Assembly (NCBI RefSeq): GCF_005239225.2
Contig: NC_133297.1
Location: 22,667,882 to 22,731,881, forward strand
From: Populus alba
Lineage: Eukaryota > Streptophyta > Magnoliopsida > Malpighiales > Salicaceae
Direction of reading: 5' to 3'
DNA: 64,000 nt
Positions 11,404-22,068 of this stretch are shown piece by piece (the first letter of the stretch is position 1; each line of letters starts with the position of its first letter). Made by a program: the position numbers and the translations under genes. A model generated the notes under the pieces. That model saw only the letters and a program-made list of their open reading frames with translations. It was not told where the DNA came from and did not search any database.

Positions 11404-12766
11404 GAGAGAGAGAGAGAGAGATGATGATGAATGCAGTTTTCACTGCAGATGCAGAACTCGGCAGCGACGCAGTTTTCGCTGCCGATGCAGAAATCGGCAG
11501 CGATGCAGTTTTCGTTGCCGACTATGGATTTGGTAGCGACGCAACCTTCACTACCGATACAGAAATCGACAGCGACATAGTTTTTCGCTGCCCATTTCTT
11601 GATCGGCAACGACGCAGTTTCTGCTTCCGATTTCTGGATCGGCAGCGACGCAGTTTTCGCTGCCGAGGGAGAAATCGACAACGATGCAGTTTTCGCTGCC
11701 GATTTCTCAATCAATAGTGACGCAGGGCTGGGAGGGAGGGGTAAAACTGGTTTTAGATAAACCAAACAAGGATAAGAACACACCTAAACCAACCCCCAAA
11801 CAACCCATTTCATTTGATGGGTAGTATAAATACAAAGAGGGGAGAAAGAATGATCCATCTTCTTCCCAAACCAGCAGCTGCATGCCATTCTTCCCTTCCC
11901 CTTTCACAACAGAAACGTGAATCAAACCAATAGAGATTGCCTTGTGAACTTGTGAGGGAGAGATGAGACCTTGAGAGAGGAGTGGGCAGCTGCATAGAGG
12001 AGAGGAAAAAGAGAGCTGGAAAACGTGAGAGGAAGAAGAAGGAGGAGAACCAGCAGCTGAAGAGAAAAGAATAGTGTCAAACCTTCCTCAAACTTAGTTA
12101 AATTCAGAAGGTATGGGTCATGAAACTCCCTTCCTCTTCCTCTTAAAATCAGAAACGAAAATGAAGAAGAAAAACCCTAAGAAAAATTGATCTAAGACCT
12201 AAGCCAGTTATGAAGGAAACTGAAATTAACTAGGAGAACTAGCAAATAGAAGTGAAATAAAGTCAATTTCAGAACATCTAACAAATCATGGTAGAGGGCT
12301 GGCTTTAACTATGGGGTAGGCCAGCATGCATGTGTGTGTGTGTTCTGCTAGGGTAATTAATGTGTTCTGCTGTGATGTTGTTGTTGAAATTATTATGTTC
12401 TGCTATGATGTTGTTGCTGGAATTAATGTGTTCTGTTGTGATGTTGTTGTTGAAATTAATGTGTTCTGCTGTGATGTTGTTGCTGGAATTTTGTTGAAGA
12501 ATTATGTGTTGAAATTAATGTGTTATGCTGTGATGTTGTGTGCTGAAATTAAGGTGTTCTGATGTGATGTTGCTGGAATTTTGTTGAAGAATTATGTGCT
12601 GAAATTGATGGTTCTGATTTGTGTGTTGTACAACGAAATTCTATTTCGCTGCCGAAACCGAACCTCCTGCAGCGAATTAATATTCACTGCCAATTTGTGT
12701 GTTGTGTAGCGGAATTCTATTGCGCTGCCACAACGGAACCTCCTGCAGCGAAATTCTGTTTCGCTA
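11291..12766 (+). mobile_element. Truncated 5' LTR of element B
   Basis: It is colinear with 15903 to about 17400 of the 3' LTR at high identity. Differences: an extra compound microsatellite of about 125 bp at 11306-11430 (A-run, (TA)n 11328-11401, (GA)n, (TGA)3) absent from the 3' LTR, and loss of everything matching 17400-19157. It contains the 36-bp hairpin array at 11433-11721. Confidence 0.85.
11433..11721. repeat. 36-bp palindromic tandem array, 8 units
   Basis: Units of about 36 bp follow the plan gcagttttcgctgccgat - short loop - atcggcagcgac. Each unit is self-complementary (cgctgccgat/atcggcagcg) and could form a hairpin. Eight units are present, the 5th one base longer. The same array is at 15924-16210 in the 3' LTR. 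Open frames here on both strands are by-products of the 36-bp (12-codon) period. Confidence 0.9.
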
Positions 12767-14310
12767 AAAACTGTTACTTTCCAAACACCTAAGGGCGAGA
12801 AAATGACTTTTGAAGGAGAGAGAGTTCTCAAACTGAATGCTTTAATATCGGTGGTAATAACCCAAAAACGTTTAAGAAAGGGATGTACGGGATACCTTGC
12901 ATACGTCTTAAACTCTGATGATGAAGGTCCACGATTAAAGGATATTCCTGTGGTGAAGGATTTCCCAGATGTGTTTCCTGAAGAACTACCAGGACTACCC
13001 CCGGAGCGAGAGGTAGAGGTGTCTATAAACACTTTTCCGGGAGTCCCACCCATAGCCCAACAACCGTATCGGATGGCTCCAGCAAAACTGAACGAGTTAA
13101 AGACTCAATTACAGGAATTATTAGACAAAGGGTTTATACGGCCCAATAATTCTCCTTGGGGAGCACCAGTCTTATTTGTAAGAAAGAAAGATGGAACCCA
13201 TAGACTTTGTATTGACTATCGACAGTTGAACAAAATAACAATGAAAAACAAGTATCCGTTACCTCGGATAGATGATTTGTTCGACCAATTAAAGGGAGCG
13301 AGGGCATTTTCGAAGATAGATATGAGATCAGGGTACTATCAGATGAAGATTAAAGAAGCGGATGTAGCAAAGACCGCATTTAGAACTCGTTACGGACACT
13401 ATGAATTTTTGGTGTTACCGTTCGGGTTGACGAACGCCCCAGCCCTCTTCATGGATTTGATGAATCGGGTTTTCCAACCATACCTGGATAAGTTTGTGGT
13501 GGTATTCATTGATGATATACTAGTGTACTCGAATTCTTTCAAGAAGCACGAAGAACACTTGAGACAAACCTTACAAACCTTGAGAGATCACCAGCTATAT
13601 GCAAAACTGAGTAAATGTGAATTTTGGCTGAAAAGAGTGACGTTTCTGGGACATGTCATCTCAGCCGAAGGTGTTTTTGTTGACCCCCAAAAAGTCGAAG
13701 CAGTCTTGAAATGGGAAAGACCGACTTCGGTCACTGAAATACGTAGTTTCCTGGGACTTGCAGGATACTATCGGAGATTTATAGAAGGTTTTTCCCTGAT
13801 TGCAACCCCTTTGACCCAGCTAACTAGGAAGGATAAGAAATGGGTGTGGTCGGAAGAATGTGAGGCAAGCTTCCAAGAATTGAAGAGGAGGCTCACCACT
13901 GCTCCAGTGTTAACTCTCCCCTCAGGGACCGAGGGTTTTGTGGTATATAGTGATGCCTCGGGGAAGGGATTGGGGTGTGTTTTGATGCAATATGGGAAAG
14001 TGATCGCCTATGCATCAAGGCAATTAAAGACTCATGAGGTGAACTACCCGGTGCACGACCTGGAGTTGGCAGCGGTAGTATTTGCCTTGAGGATATGGAG
14101 ACATTATTTTTATGGGTCTCGAACCCAAAGTTTTACTGATCATAAGAGCCTGAAGTATCTGATGTCGCAAAAGGAGTTGAAATGCGACAAAGAAGGTGGA
14201 TAGAGCTCATTAAGGATTATGATTGCACCATAGAATACCACCCGGGGAAAGCAAACATGGTGGCAGATACCCTCAGTCGCAAAAATAAAGCCTCCTTGGG
14301 AAGCTTAACA
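12767..14310 (+). pseudogene. Element B pol part 1: reverse transcriptase and RNase H (one frameshift)
   Basis: The frame is open from 12767 to a frameshift near 14181. It shows the end of the protease-RT linker ([14 protein letters not shown]), the RT core ([39 protein letters not shown], catalytic FIDD in [11 protein letters not shown]), and RNase H with [15 protein letters not shown], the Glu of [11 protein letters not shown] and TDHKSLKYL. Close to the end a single base is missing (tttgaaatgcg region, about 14181), which moves the normal [15 protein letters not shown] text into another frame. A second frame change lies near 14315. No start codon of its own; gag-PR is deleted upstream. The catalytic residues are kept, so the decay is recent. 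Confidence 0.92.
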
Positions 14311-15840
14311 GTGGGAAAGGAGCAGAATTGGCAGAATTAAAAGAGTTGGGTGCAGATTTGGGAATTGATGCAAGAGGTGGGTTAGTAGCCCAATTAGTGG
14401 TGCGACCAACGTATCGAGAACAGATACTACATGCCCAATTCCATGACAAGGTGGGGTCCAAGATTAGGAAGAATGTGGAGGCCGGGGTAGAAATGAAATT
14501 CCGAGTAGCGGATGATGGATTCTTGATGATGGGACAACGGTTGTACGTTCCTGATGACGAAACAATCAAACGAATGGTTCTACAAGAAGCACATGAGTCC
14601 AAATTCTCCATACATCCTAGCAACACTAAGATGTATCAAGACCTAAAACACCTCTATTGGTGGCCTAATATGAAAAGGGAAATAGCTGAGTATGTGTCAA
14701 AGTGTGGGATATGTCAACAAGTCAAGGTTGAACACCAAAGGCCTGCGGGACCATTACAACCATTACAAATTTCAGAATGGAAGTGGGAGATGATCACCAT
14801 GGATTTCGTGTCAGGATTTCCCAAAGGGAGAAAAGGAAATGATGCGATATGGGTCATTGTAGATCGGTTGATGAAATCCGCACTATTCTTGCCTATAAAG
14901 ATGACCGACTCGGTGGACAAGCTTGCCAAGATCTACATAAATGAGGTGGTACGACTTCATGGGATTCCGGTGTCCATTGTATCGGATCGAGATCCCAGGT
15001 TCACCTCTCGACTTTGGCCGAGCATACAACATGCCTTGGGGACAAGATTGGACATGAGCACTGCGTTTCACCCTCAAACGGATGGCCAATCAGAAAGAGT
15101 CATCCAAGTCTTGGAAGACCTATTACGGGCTTGTGTGCTAGAATTTGGAGGAAACTGGGAGGAACACATGGCATTGGTGGAGTTCATGTATAACAATAGT
15201 CACCAAGCCACAATAGGGATGGCCCCATATGAAGCCTTGTATGGTAGGAGGTGCAGAACTCCTTTGTGTTGGGAGGAAATTGGGGACCGAAAGTTATATG
15301 GCGCAGAGTTGGTCCAAGTCACCACGGAGAAAGTGAGAACTATCAGGGATCGCATCAAAGCCGCACAGGATAGACAGAAGAAGTATGCCAATATGAGGAG
15401 AAGACCTCTCGAGTTTAGTATGGGGGACCAGGTGTTCTTGAAGGTAGCCCCATGGAAGAACATGTTACGGTTTGGATTGAAAGGGAAGTTAACTCCCCGC
15501 TTCATCGGACCCTTCAAAATCTTACAACGAGTTGGACCAGAAGCCTACAAGGTGGATTTGCCCCCATAGTTGGCCAGGGTCCATGATGTGTTCCATGTCT
15601 CCTTGTTAAGGAAGGCTGACGTAGGCCCCACCCGAGTTCTACCCCAGGTCCTAGTAGAAGTCAAGGAAGACTTAACACTGGAATTGAGGCCCATAAGGAT
15701 ACTAGATCAAGAAGTGAAGGAGTTACGAAGCAAAAAGATCCCCATCGTCAGAATCTTATGGTGAAATGCTCAAGTAGAAGAGGAAACTTGGGAGAGGGAG
15801 ACTGAGATGAGGAAAAAGTACCCCAATTTATTTGAACTAC
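14311..15840 (+). pseudogene. Element B pol part 2: integrase and C-terminal chromodomain (two stops)
   Basis: The frame is open from about 14311 to TAG 15567-15569. It has the HHCC zinc finger (H..H in HESKFSIHPSNTKMY, CGICQQVK), then the integrase core with Asp in TMDFVSG, SDRDPRF and Glu in QSERVIQVLEDLL. After the TAG (where relatives have GAG, Glu) reading continues LARVHDVFHVSLL. A Del/Tekay-type chromodomain tail follows: ILDQEVKELRSKKIPIV, a TGA at 15762-15764 (CGA expected), and EEETWERETEMRKKYP. Integrase inserts the cDNA; the chromodomain is thought to guide targeting to heterochromatin. Both stops are single-base changes. Confidence 0.92.
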
Positions 15841-15890
15841 CAGGTATGGAGTGTGAAACTTCTTAAATTTCGAGGACAAAATTCATATTT

Positions 15891-15902
15891 AGGAGGGGAG
15901 AA
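15891..15902 (+). promoter_or_regulatory. Polypurine tract of element B
   Basis: aggaggggagaa directly precedes the 3' LTR start tgtaaacaccc at 15903; this is the plus-strand priming site. Confidence 0.85.
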
Positions 15903-17099
15903 TGTAAACACCCAAAGTAGAATGCAGTTTTCACTGCCGATGCAGAACTCGGCAGCGACGCAGTATTCGCTGCCGATGCAGAAATCGGCAGCGATGCAGT
16001 TTTCGTTGCCGATTCTGGATTTGGCAGCGACGCAGCCTTCACTACCGATACAGAAATCGACAGCGACAGTTTTTCGCTGCCCATTTCTTGATCGGCAGTG
16101 ACGCAGTTTCTGCTTTCGATTTCTGGATCCGCAGCGACGCAGTTTTCGCTGCCGAGGGAGAAATCAGTAACGATTCAGTTTTCGCTGCCGATTTCTCAAT
16201 CAACAGTGACGCATGGCTGGGAGGGAGGGGTAAAACTGGTTTTAGATAAACCAAACAAGGATAAGAACACACCTAAACCAACCCCCAAACAACCCATTTC
16301 ATTTGATGGGTAGTATAAATACAAAGAGGAGAGAAAGAATGATCCATCTTCTTCCCAAACCAGCAGCTGCATGCCATTCTTCCCTTCCCCTTTCACAATA
16401 GAAACGTGAATCAAACCAATAGAGATTGCCTTGTGAACTTGTGAGGGAGAGATGAGACCTTGAGAGAGGAGTGGGCAGCTGCATAGAGGAGAGGAAAAAG
16501 AGAGCTGGAAAACGTGAGAGGAAGAAGGAGGAGAACCAGCAGCTGAAGAGAAAAGAATAGTGTCAAACCTTCCTCAAACTTAGTTAAATTCAGAAGGTAT
16601 GGGTCATGAAACTCCCTTCCTCTTCCCCTTAAAATCAGAAACGAAAATGAAGAAGAAAAACCCTAAGAAAAATTGATCTAAGACTTAAGCCAGCTATGAA
16701 GGAAACTGAAATTAACTAGGAGAACTAACAAACAGAAGTGAAATAAAGTCAATTTCAGAACATCTAACAAATCATGGTAGAGGGCTGGCTTTAACTATGG
16801 GGTAGGCCAACATGCATGTGTGTGTGTGTTCTGCTAGGGTAATTAATGTGTTCTGCTGTGATGTTGTTGCTGAAATTATTATGTTCTACTGTGATGTTGT
16901 TGCTGGAATTAATGTGTTCTGCTGTGATGTTGTTGCTGAAATTAATGTGTTCTGCTGTGATGTTGCTGGAATTTTGTTGAAGAATTATGTGCTGAAATTA
17001 ATGTGTTCTGCTGTGATGTTGTGTGCTGAAATTAAGGTGTTCTGCTGTGATGTTGCTGGAATTTTGTTGAAGAATTATGTGTTGAAATCGATGGTTCTG

Positions 17100-17720
17100 A
17101 TTTGTGTGTTGTGCAGCGAAATTCTGTTTCGCTGCCGAAACCGAACCTCCTGCAGTGAATTAATATTCGTTGTCGATTTGTGTGTTGTGCAGTGAAACTC
17201 TGTTTCGCTGCCAAAACTGAGCCTTCTGCAACGAATTAATATTCGCTGCCGATTTGTGTGTTGTGCAGCGAAATTCTGTTTCGCTACCGAAACTGAGCCT
17301 TCTGCAGCGAATTAATATTTGCTGCCGATTTGTGTATTGTGTAGCGGAATTTTGTTTCGCTGCCGCAACTGAACCTCCTGCAGCGAAATTCTATTTCGCT
17401 GCCGGAACCGAACCTCCTGCAGCGAACCGAACCTCCTACAGCGAATTGATATTCGCTGCCGAGTTGTGTGTTGTGCAGTGAAATTCTGTTTCGCTTCCGA
17501 AACTGAGCCTTCTGCAGCGAATTAATATTCGCTGCCGATTTGTGCATTATGTAGCGAAATTCTGTTTCGCTGCCGAAACTGAACTTCCTACAGCGAATTG
17601 ATATTTGTTGCCGAGTTGTGCATTGTGTAGCGAAACTGTGGCACCAACAGCGATGCAGTTTTCGCTGCCGAATTGGGCAGCCCGCGGCGAACCAGTTCTC
17701 GCTGCCGATTTCTACAATAA
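17100..17720. repeat. Hairpin-rich tandem block in the 3' LTR of element B
   Basis: Diverged units of about 77 bp alternate two palindromes, cagcgaaattctgtttcgctg and cagcgaattaatattcgctg, separated by ttgtgtgttgtg or ccgaacctcctg. At least seven hairpin pairs are visible. The truncated 5' LTR keeps only about two (12615-12766). Confidence 0.85.
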
Positions 17721-18067
17721 GCCTCCTAAGCATGAATGACTTAAATGCTAGTAACAATTTCATGATATGATGGTGTAAAATATGGAACACTTGAATGTGA
17801 ACATATGAACTCTTGAAATAAGTGTGATGATGAATATGATTCAAAAATAAAATAAATACAACTGTGCTGATTTGTAACCATTGATGTCATAGGTGGTGCG
17901 GTCGGGATTGGACCATCATCAAGACAGGAACAACCCACAGGTGGAGCAGGTAGGTGACTTGCACCTTTCTTTTTCATACGTTGAATCTTGAAATATTTTA
18001 ACTTGAGTACTACCATATTGTTAGAACCGATATTAAATTGTCGAACACTTAAATGTTGATTAAAGGT

Positions 18068-18577
18068 TGATTAGCTTCGGCTAATGGCATCCGAACGGAT
18101 GGGCGGGACAAATGAGTGATTAGCTTCGGCTAATGGCATCCAAACGGATGGTCGGGACAAAGAATGATTAGCTTCGGCTAATGGCATCCGAACGGATGGC
18201 CGGGAAAAAGACTGATTAGCTTCGGCTAATGGCGTTCAAATGGATGGCCGGGATAAAGGAATGATTTCGCTGCCGATGTAGAAATCAACAGCGACGCAGT
18301 TTCGGCTGCCGATTCTGGATCGGCAGCGACGCAGTATTCGCTGCCGATATAGAAATCGGCAGCGACGCAGTCTCCGCTGCCGATTCAGAAATCGGTAGCG
18401 ACCCAGTTTTCGCTGCCGATACAGAAATCGACAGCGACACAGTTTTCGCTGCCGATTCCTTAATCGGCAACAATGCAGTTTCTGCTGCCGATTTTGGATC
18501 GGCAGCGACACAACTTTCGCTATGGAATCCGGATGGATGGCCGGGACAAATGAATGACTAGTTCTGCGAATGGCATC
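18068..18577 (+). repeat. 48-bp array interrupted by a 36-bp hairpin array
   Basis: Four units of tgattagcttcggctaatgg plus catccgaacggatggccggga (about 48 bp) run from 18068 to about 18261. A run of about seven 36-bp cgctgccgat...atcggcagcg hairpins follows (18265-18523). A further piece of the 48-bp unit follows at about 18527-18577. The hairpin array therefore sits inside the 48-bp array. Confidence 0.85.
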
Positions 18578-18677
18578 CGAAAACTTGTGTATCTATATGT
18601 ACTACTAGTTGTTACATCAAATACACGAAGAAATTATAAATGTTAATGCTTTATTTAATTGCCAGATCGTTAGTTAA

Positions 18678-18716
<39 letters not shown>

Positions 18717-19162
18717 GTATTTGCATTCTCTTAAATGTTTTGTACTGCTGCAGGGATGTCACACCAACGAGATGTCTAGGAAACCCGATACACGGGAACC
18801 TACTTTTGCAAGGAATTATGTAGATGCATTCTAAATCACAATGTATTTTGTATGGATCAATGTACTGAATGTATAAATTTTATTAGATCATTTTTGTTTA
18901 AAATTGTGATGGCTATTAGTAGGATAAAAATGTAAACTCATGTCTATGTATATATTTTTAATATGAACTTCAAATCATGCAACCTTAATATTATGTGTTT
19001 GTGTAAGATTCGCTTTTAAATGAAATGTTGATTGTATGGATTGTATTTTTGATGATGTGAGGATTCAAGTTCTTTGATTACCGGCACCATGTGTATTAAA
19101 TATATATATATAAAAACATTTACTGTTGTTTTGGGCTTGGAAAGCCGGGTTGTTACACATTG

Positions 19163-19896
19163 GATCATTACATTATTTATGTTCTTTTGTTAAAGGTAAC
19201 AACTAAGGGAAAGGGATAGTATATAATTTGTAAAAAAAAAAAGAAAAAAAAAACAATGATAATAAAAGGATAGATAAGTTTGGTTTCGTAGCCTCCCTAA
19301 CCTAAGCAATTAAGCCCGAAGGGGTGTTTTAACACTTAATACCCTAAAGTCAACTGACTTGGGAGCTATTGGCCCAACGCTTGTTACATGGGTTGAGAAG
19401 AAAAGCTTAAGAGAATCAAACATTGCACTATTTACGTATCAGTATCTGCAACCCGAGTTGCTAAGCTCGTAGGGGTGTCTTAACACCTAATGCCCTAAGA
19501 CCAACTGGTCTAGGAGTCATTAGCCTAAAACTCGTTACATGGGTTAAAGATACATTGTGTTTCAAGTTGTATGTGTATATAAATAAATAAATAAAAAGAA
19601 AGAAAAAAAAAATCCCAACCTAAGGAAGTTAGCCTTAAACATTAGAACAAAAATTTGTTTTTCTTCCAAGTAAAGCTCATAACTATATGTTGATATTTTG
19701 AGCATAAAAGAAAGGTTTAGTAAGATCTTGTTTAAGAGGTATTGAGCAGATATATGAATTTAATGAGAGTTTGTTTATCTGGATAAATTAAAGTAAGTTG
19801 AATGATGAATGCCTTGCTTTATGGAATTTACAAATTGTTTTTCTATTTTAACGCTTTGATTACTAGGGACTAGTAATAAGTTGGTTGGGGGGGGTG
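19163..19896 (+). mobile_element. Athila 3' non-coding region and polypurine tract
   Basis: This is the right part of element A after the Tekay insertion. It holds a diverged duplication (about 19288-19395 and 19441-19555) with the motif aggggtgtYttaacacYtaat. It ends in the G-rich tract ttggttggggggggtg (about 19881-19896), the polypurine tract before the LTR start at 19897. No coding seen. Confidence 0.6.
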
Positions 19897-21519
19897 TGAT
19901 TAGTACTTAAAAGTGCATATTTATCAAGGTTTTATATCATTATTTTGCACTTAAAGTATCAATAACTCCTTAACTAAAGCATGTTTTATAATAACAAGTC
20001 TAATACTATAAAATGCCTTAATATATGGTAAATGTTCATCTTAAATGCAGGACTATCACATAAATCAAAGGATTCATTGATGAGTTCAAGTATGGAAATT
20101 GAAAGGACAAAGAGAGGGCCAAACTTAGAAAAGAGATGTTGGTGCAGTTCAAACTAGAACACTGTTTAGTAATTGGGTCATATCTCGAGTTCTAGATGTC
20201 CAAATGACCTCATATTTTTACACAGATTCAGTAAGACATAGGCCTACAACTTTCATGCTTTCATCGAGATCTAAGAAAGCCGTTTTCAAGTCCAAATTAT
20301 AGCAACAACGGATAAGTCCGAATCTGTCCTGCAACCCGAACTCTGTTCAGTGTTTGGCCCATATCTGGAGTTCTAGAAGTCCAAATGACCTCCATGTTTT
20401 TTTCCTGGAAAGCTGAGTCAATTTCCTATAACTTTCTTGTTTTCCAGTGGACCCAGTTCGGATGGTAGCATTTTTGTTTGATTCAGACAAGAAGATAAGG
20501 ATTTTCACCAAGTCAAAAGTTGGCCACCCACTCAACAATTAGTCATCAAATCAATAATTCCGAATTTTGGCCTATAAAAGAAGGCATTTGCCATGCATTT
20601 GGGAGCTTGGTTGTTCAGATCAAGTTCATGCTCTTTATTTCTCTCTTTATATTTTTTTTATAATTTTTAAGTTTTGCTTTCATTAATATCTTGTTTATGC
20701 TTTTCATTTCCTTTGTTTTACTTAGTTAACTTGTATTTTCTTTATGTTCTTGTTTTGTTTATTTATGTTTCTCTTCTTCATTATGTTTAGATAAGCTTAT
20801 TATGTCAAGGTGAAAAGGTTACATTAATGGTGTAAGAATAAATATAGTGTAAACTCAACATGGATCTTAATGTTTAATATTAACATTTTTTATCTTTTTA
20901 TCTTACTAATTGTTAATACCTTGCTTGTTAAATGGTTAATCTAGATTTGTGTTGTATAACACTTGGTACAACAAATGCTTGGCACTCTCATAGCCCAACC
21001 GTATGGTATTACCTACACCTAGGCTATAAAAGGAACTTGATTTGTTGTTAACATCAGTTAACATCATGAATTCCTGATAATATTTAAAAGTTTGGTGTTA
21101 TGTAAATAAGATAATTAATATGATCATGTTAATAATTTATAATGAGCTATTAATGACAAATCATCTGATTGGAACCTCCTCCGTGTGTGGTTTCCAAATT
21201 GAGTAATAAGAGTTTATACTATACTTGTTTGAAATACCATTGGTGGATCCTCTAACCTTGACATTTGTTTTTATCATTGTTTAATCCTTACATTAATCTT
21301 TCATCTCAAAGTTCTCATTAATTTCTTCCTCCTCTTCTTTTTATTACTACTACTACTACTACTACTACTACTAGTATTATTATTATTATTATTATTATTT
21401 ACATTCTGTTTATATTATATAATATATCTCTTTGATCTTTTCATAAGCTCGGTATATAGGCTGGAAACTTGTGACCCGATCTTTTAGATCATTCTCAGGT
21501 ATAACAACGCCACGTACTG

Positions 21520-21585
<66 letters not shown>

Positions 21586-21757
21586 GTTATTGTTATTATT
21601 GTTGTTGTTATTGTTGTTATTATTGTTTTTGTTGTTGTTCTATTGTTATTTATAATTTATACAATTAACCTCTCTATGGTTCGACCTCGGTCTTGCCGGG
21701 TTATTTATTACTTCGACACTCCTACACTTGGGAGAAGACATCAATCTTTTGGTTGTG
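19897..21757 (+). mobile_element. 3' LTR of element A, last bases lost
   Basis: It starts tgattagtac just after the polypurine tract and matches 5744-7537 throughout. It has longer trinucleotide runs ((TAC)n about 21343-21370, (TTA)n about 21523-21585). The end reads ttttggttgtg and lacks the final tca; it is fused to an inverted PBS/LTR. Confidence 0.85.
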
Positions 21758-22068
21758 GCAACGGCGCCAAAAACTTGACACGACCAAAAGATTGATGTCT
21801 TCTCCCAAGTACAGGAGTGTCGAAGTAATAAATAACCCGGCAAAACCGGGGTCGAACCACATAGAGGTTAATTGTATAAATTATAAATAACAATAGAACA
21901 ACAACAAAAACAATAATAACAACAATAAGAATAACAATAATAGTAATAGTAATAGTAATAGTAATAGTAATAGTAATAGTAATAGTAATAATAATAATAC
22001 TCAGTATGTGGCGTTGTTATACTTGAGAATGATATAAAAGATCGGGTCACAGGTTTCCAGCCTATATA
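21520..22068. repeat. Large palindrome: two LTR 3' ends head to head
   Basis: The left arm (about 21520-21757) is the end of the forward LTR. The right arm (21776-22068) is the reverse complement of the same LTR end. Between them lies an inverted PBS (21757-21775; ggcaacggcgccaaaa). Both arms carry matching trinucleotide runs (TTA/TTG on the left; TAA, TAG, CAA on the right). The arms agree closely over more than 100 bp next to the centre. Confidence 0.85.

Larger units (their letters stand above)
11291..19157 (+). mobile_element. Tekay/Del-type chromoviral Ty3/gypsy retrotransposon (element B), nested in element A
   Basis: The element runs from tgtaaacacc (11291) to ggttgttaca (19157). It is flanked by catcg (11286-11290) and cattg (19158-19162), a 5-bp TSD with one C/T difference that fits methyl-CpG decay. 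Order: truncated 5' LTR, RT, RNase H, integrase, chromodomain, polypurine tract, 3' LTR. The 3' part of the 5' LTR, the PBS, gag and most of protease are lost in one deletion at about 12766/12767. The pol core is still well preserved, so the insertion is fairly young compared with its surroundings. Confidence 0.9.
15903..19157 (+). mobile_element. 3' LTR of element B (3255 bp)
   Basis: It starts tgtaaacaccc and ends gggttgttaca with TGTAA/TTACA inverted termini. Four repeat blocks sit inside: 36-bp hairpins (15924-16210), a block of about 77 bp rich in cagcgaa...ttcgctg hairpins (17100-17720), a 48-bp array (18068-18261), and a further hairpin array embedded in that array (18265-18523). A (TTA)n run lies near 18675-18714. 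The length is in the range usual for Tekay LTRs. Confidence 0.92.
5744..21757 (+). mobile_element. Athila-like LTR retrotransposon (element A), host of two other insertions
   Basis: The order is 5' LTR (5744-7537), tRNA-Asp-type PBS (7544-7561), gag remnant (7681-9264), RNase H-end/integrase remnant (9265-9716), a LOG-family gene copy (10168-10821), a polypurine-like stretch (about 10952-10990), spacer, a second polypurine tract (about 19884-19896) and a 3' LTR (19897-21757). A Tekay-type element at 11291-19157 interrupts the 3' region. Gag type and PBS point to the Athila/Tat branch of Ty3/gypsy. No TSD can be checked because the 3' end is fused to an inverted LTR. The element is defective: protease and RT are deleted. 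Confidence 0.8.

Noticed and set aside
11522..11717. Open frames on both strands in the 36-bp array
   Set aside because: The period is 12 codons, so any frame without a stop in the unit stays open. The products are Arg/Cys- or Ala/Ser-rich repeats with no domain.
12326..12562. Frame with repeated VFCCDVV
   Set aside because: Arises from a tgttctgctgtgatgttg repeat in the LTR; the 3' LTR copy differs in unit number.
21471..21668. Tyr/Cys-rich frame in the TTA/TTG run
   Set aside because: Translation of a microsatellite inside an LTR.
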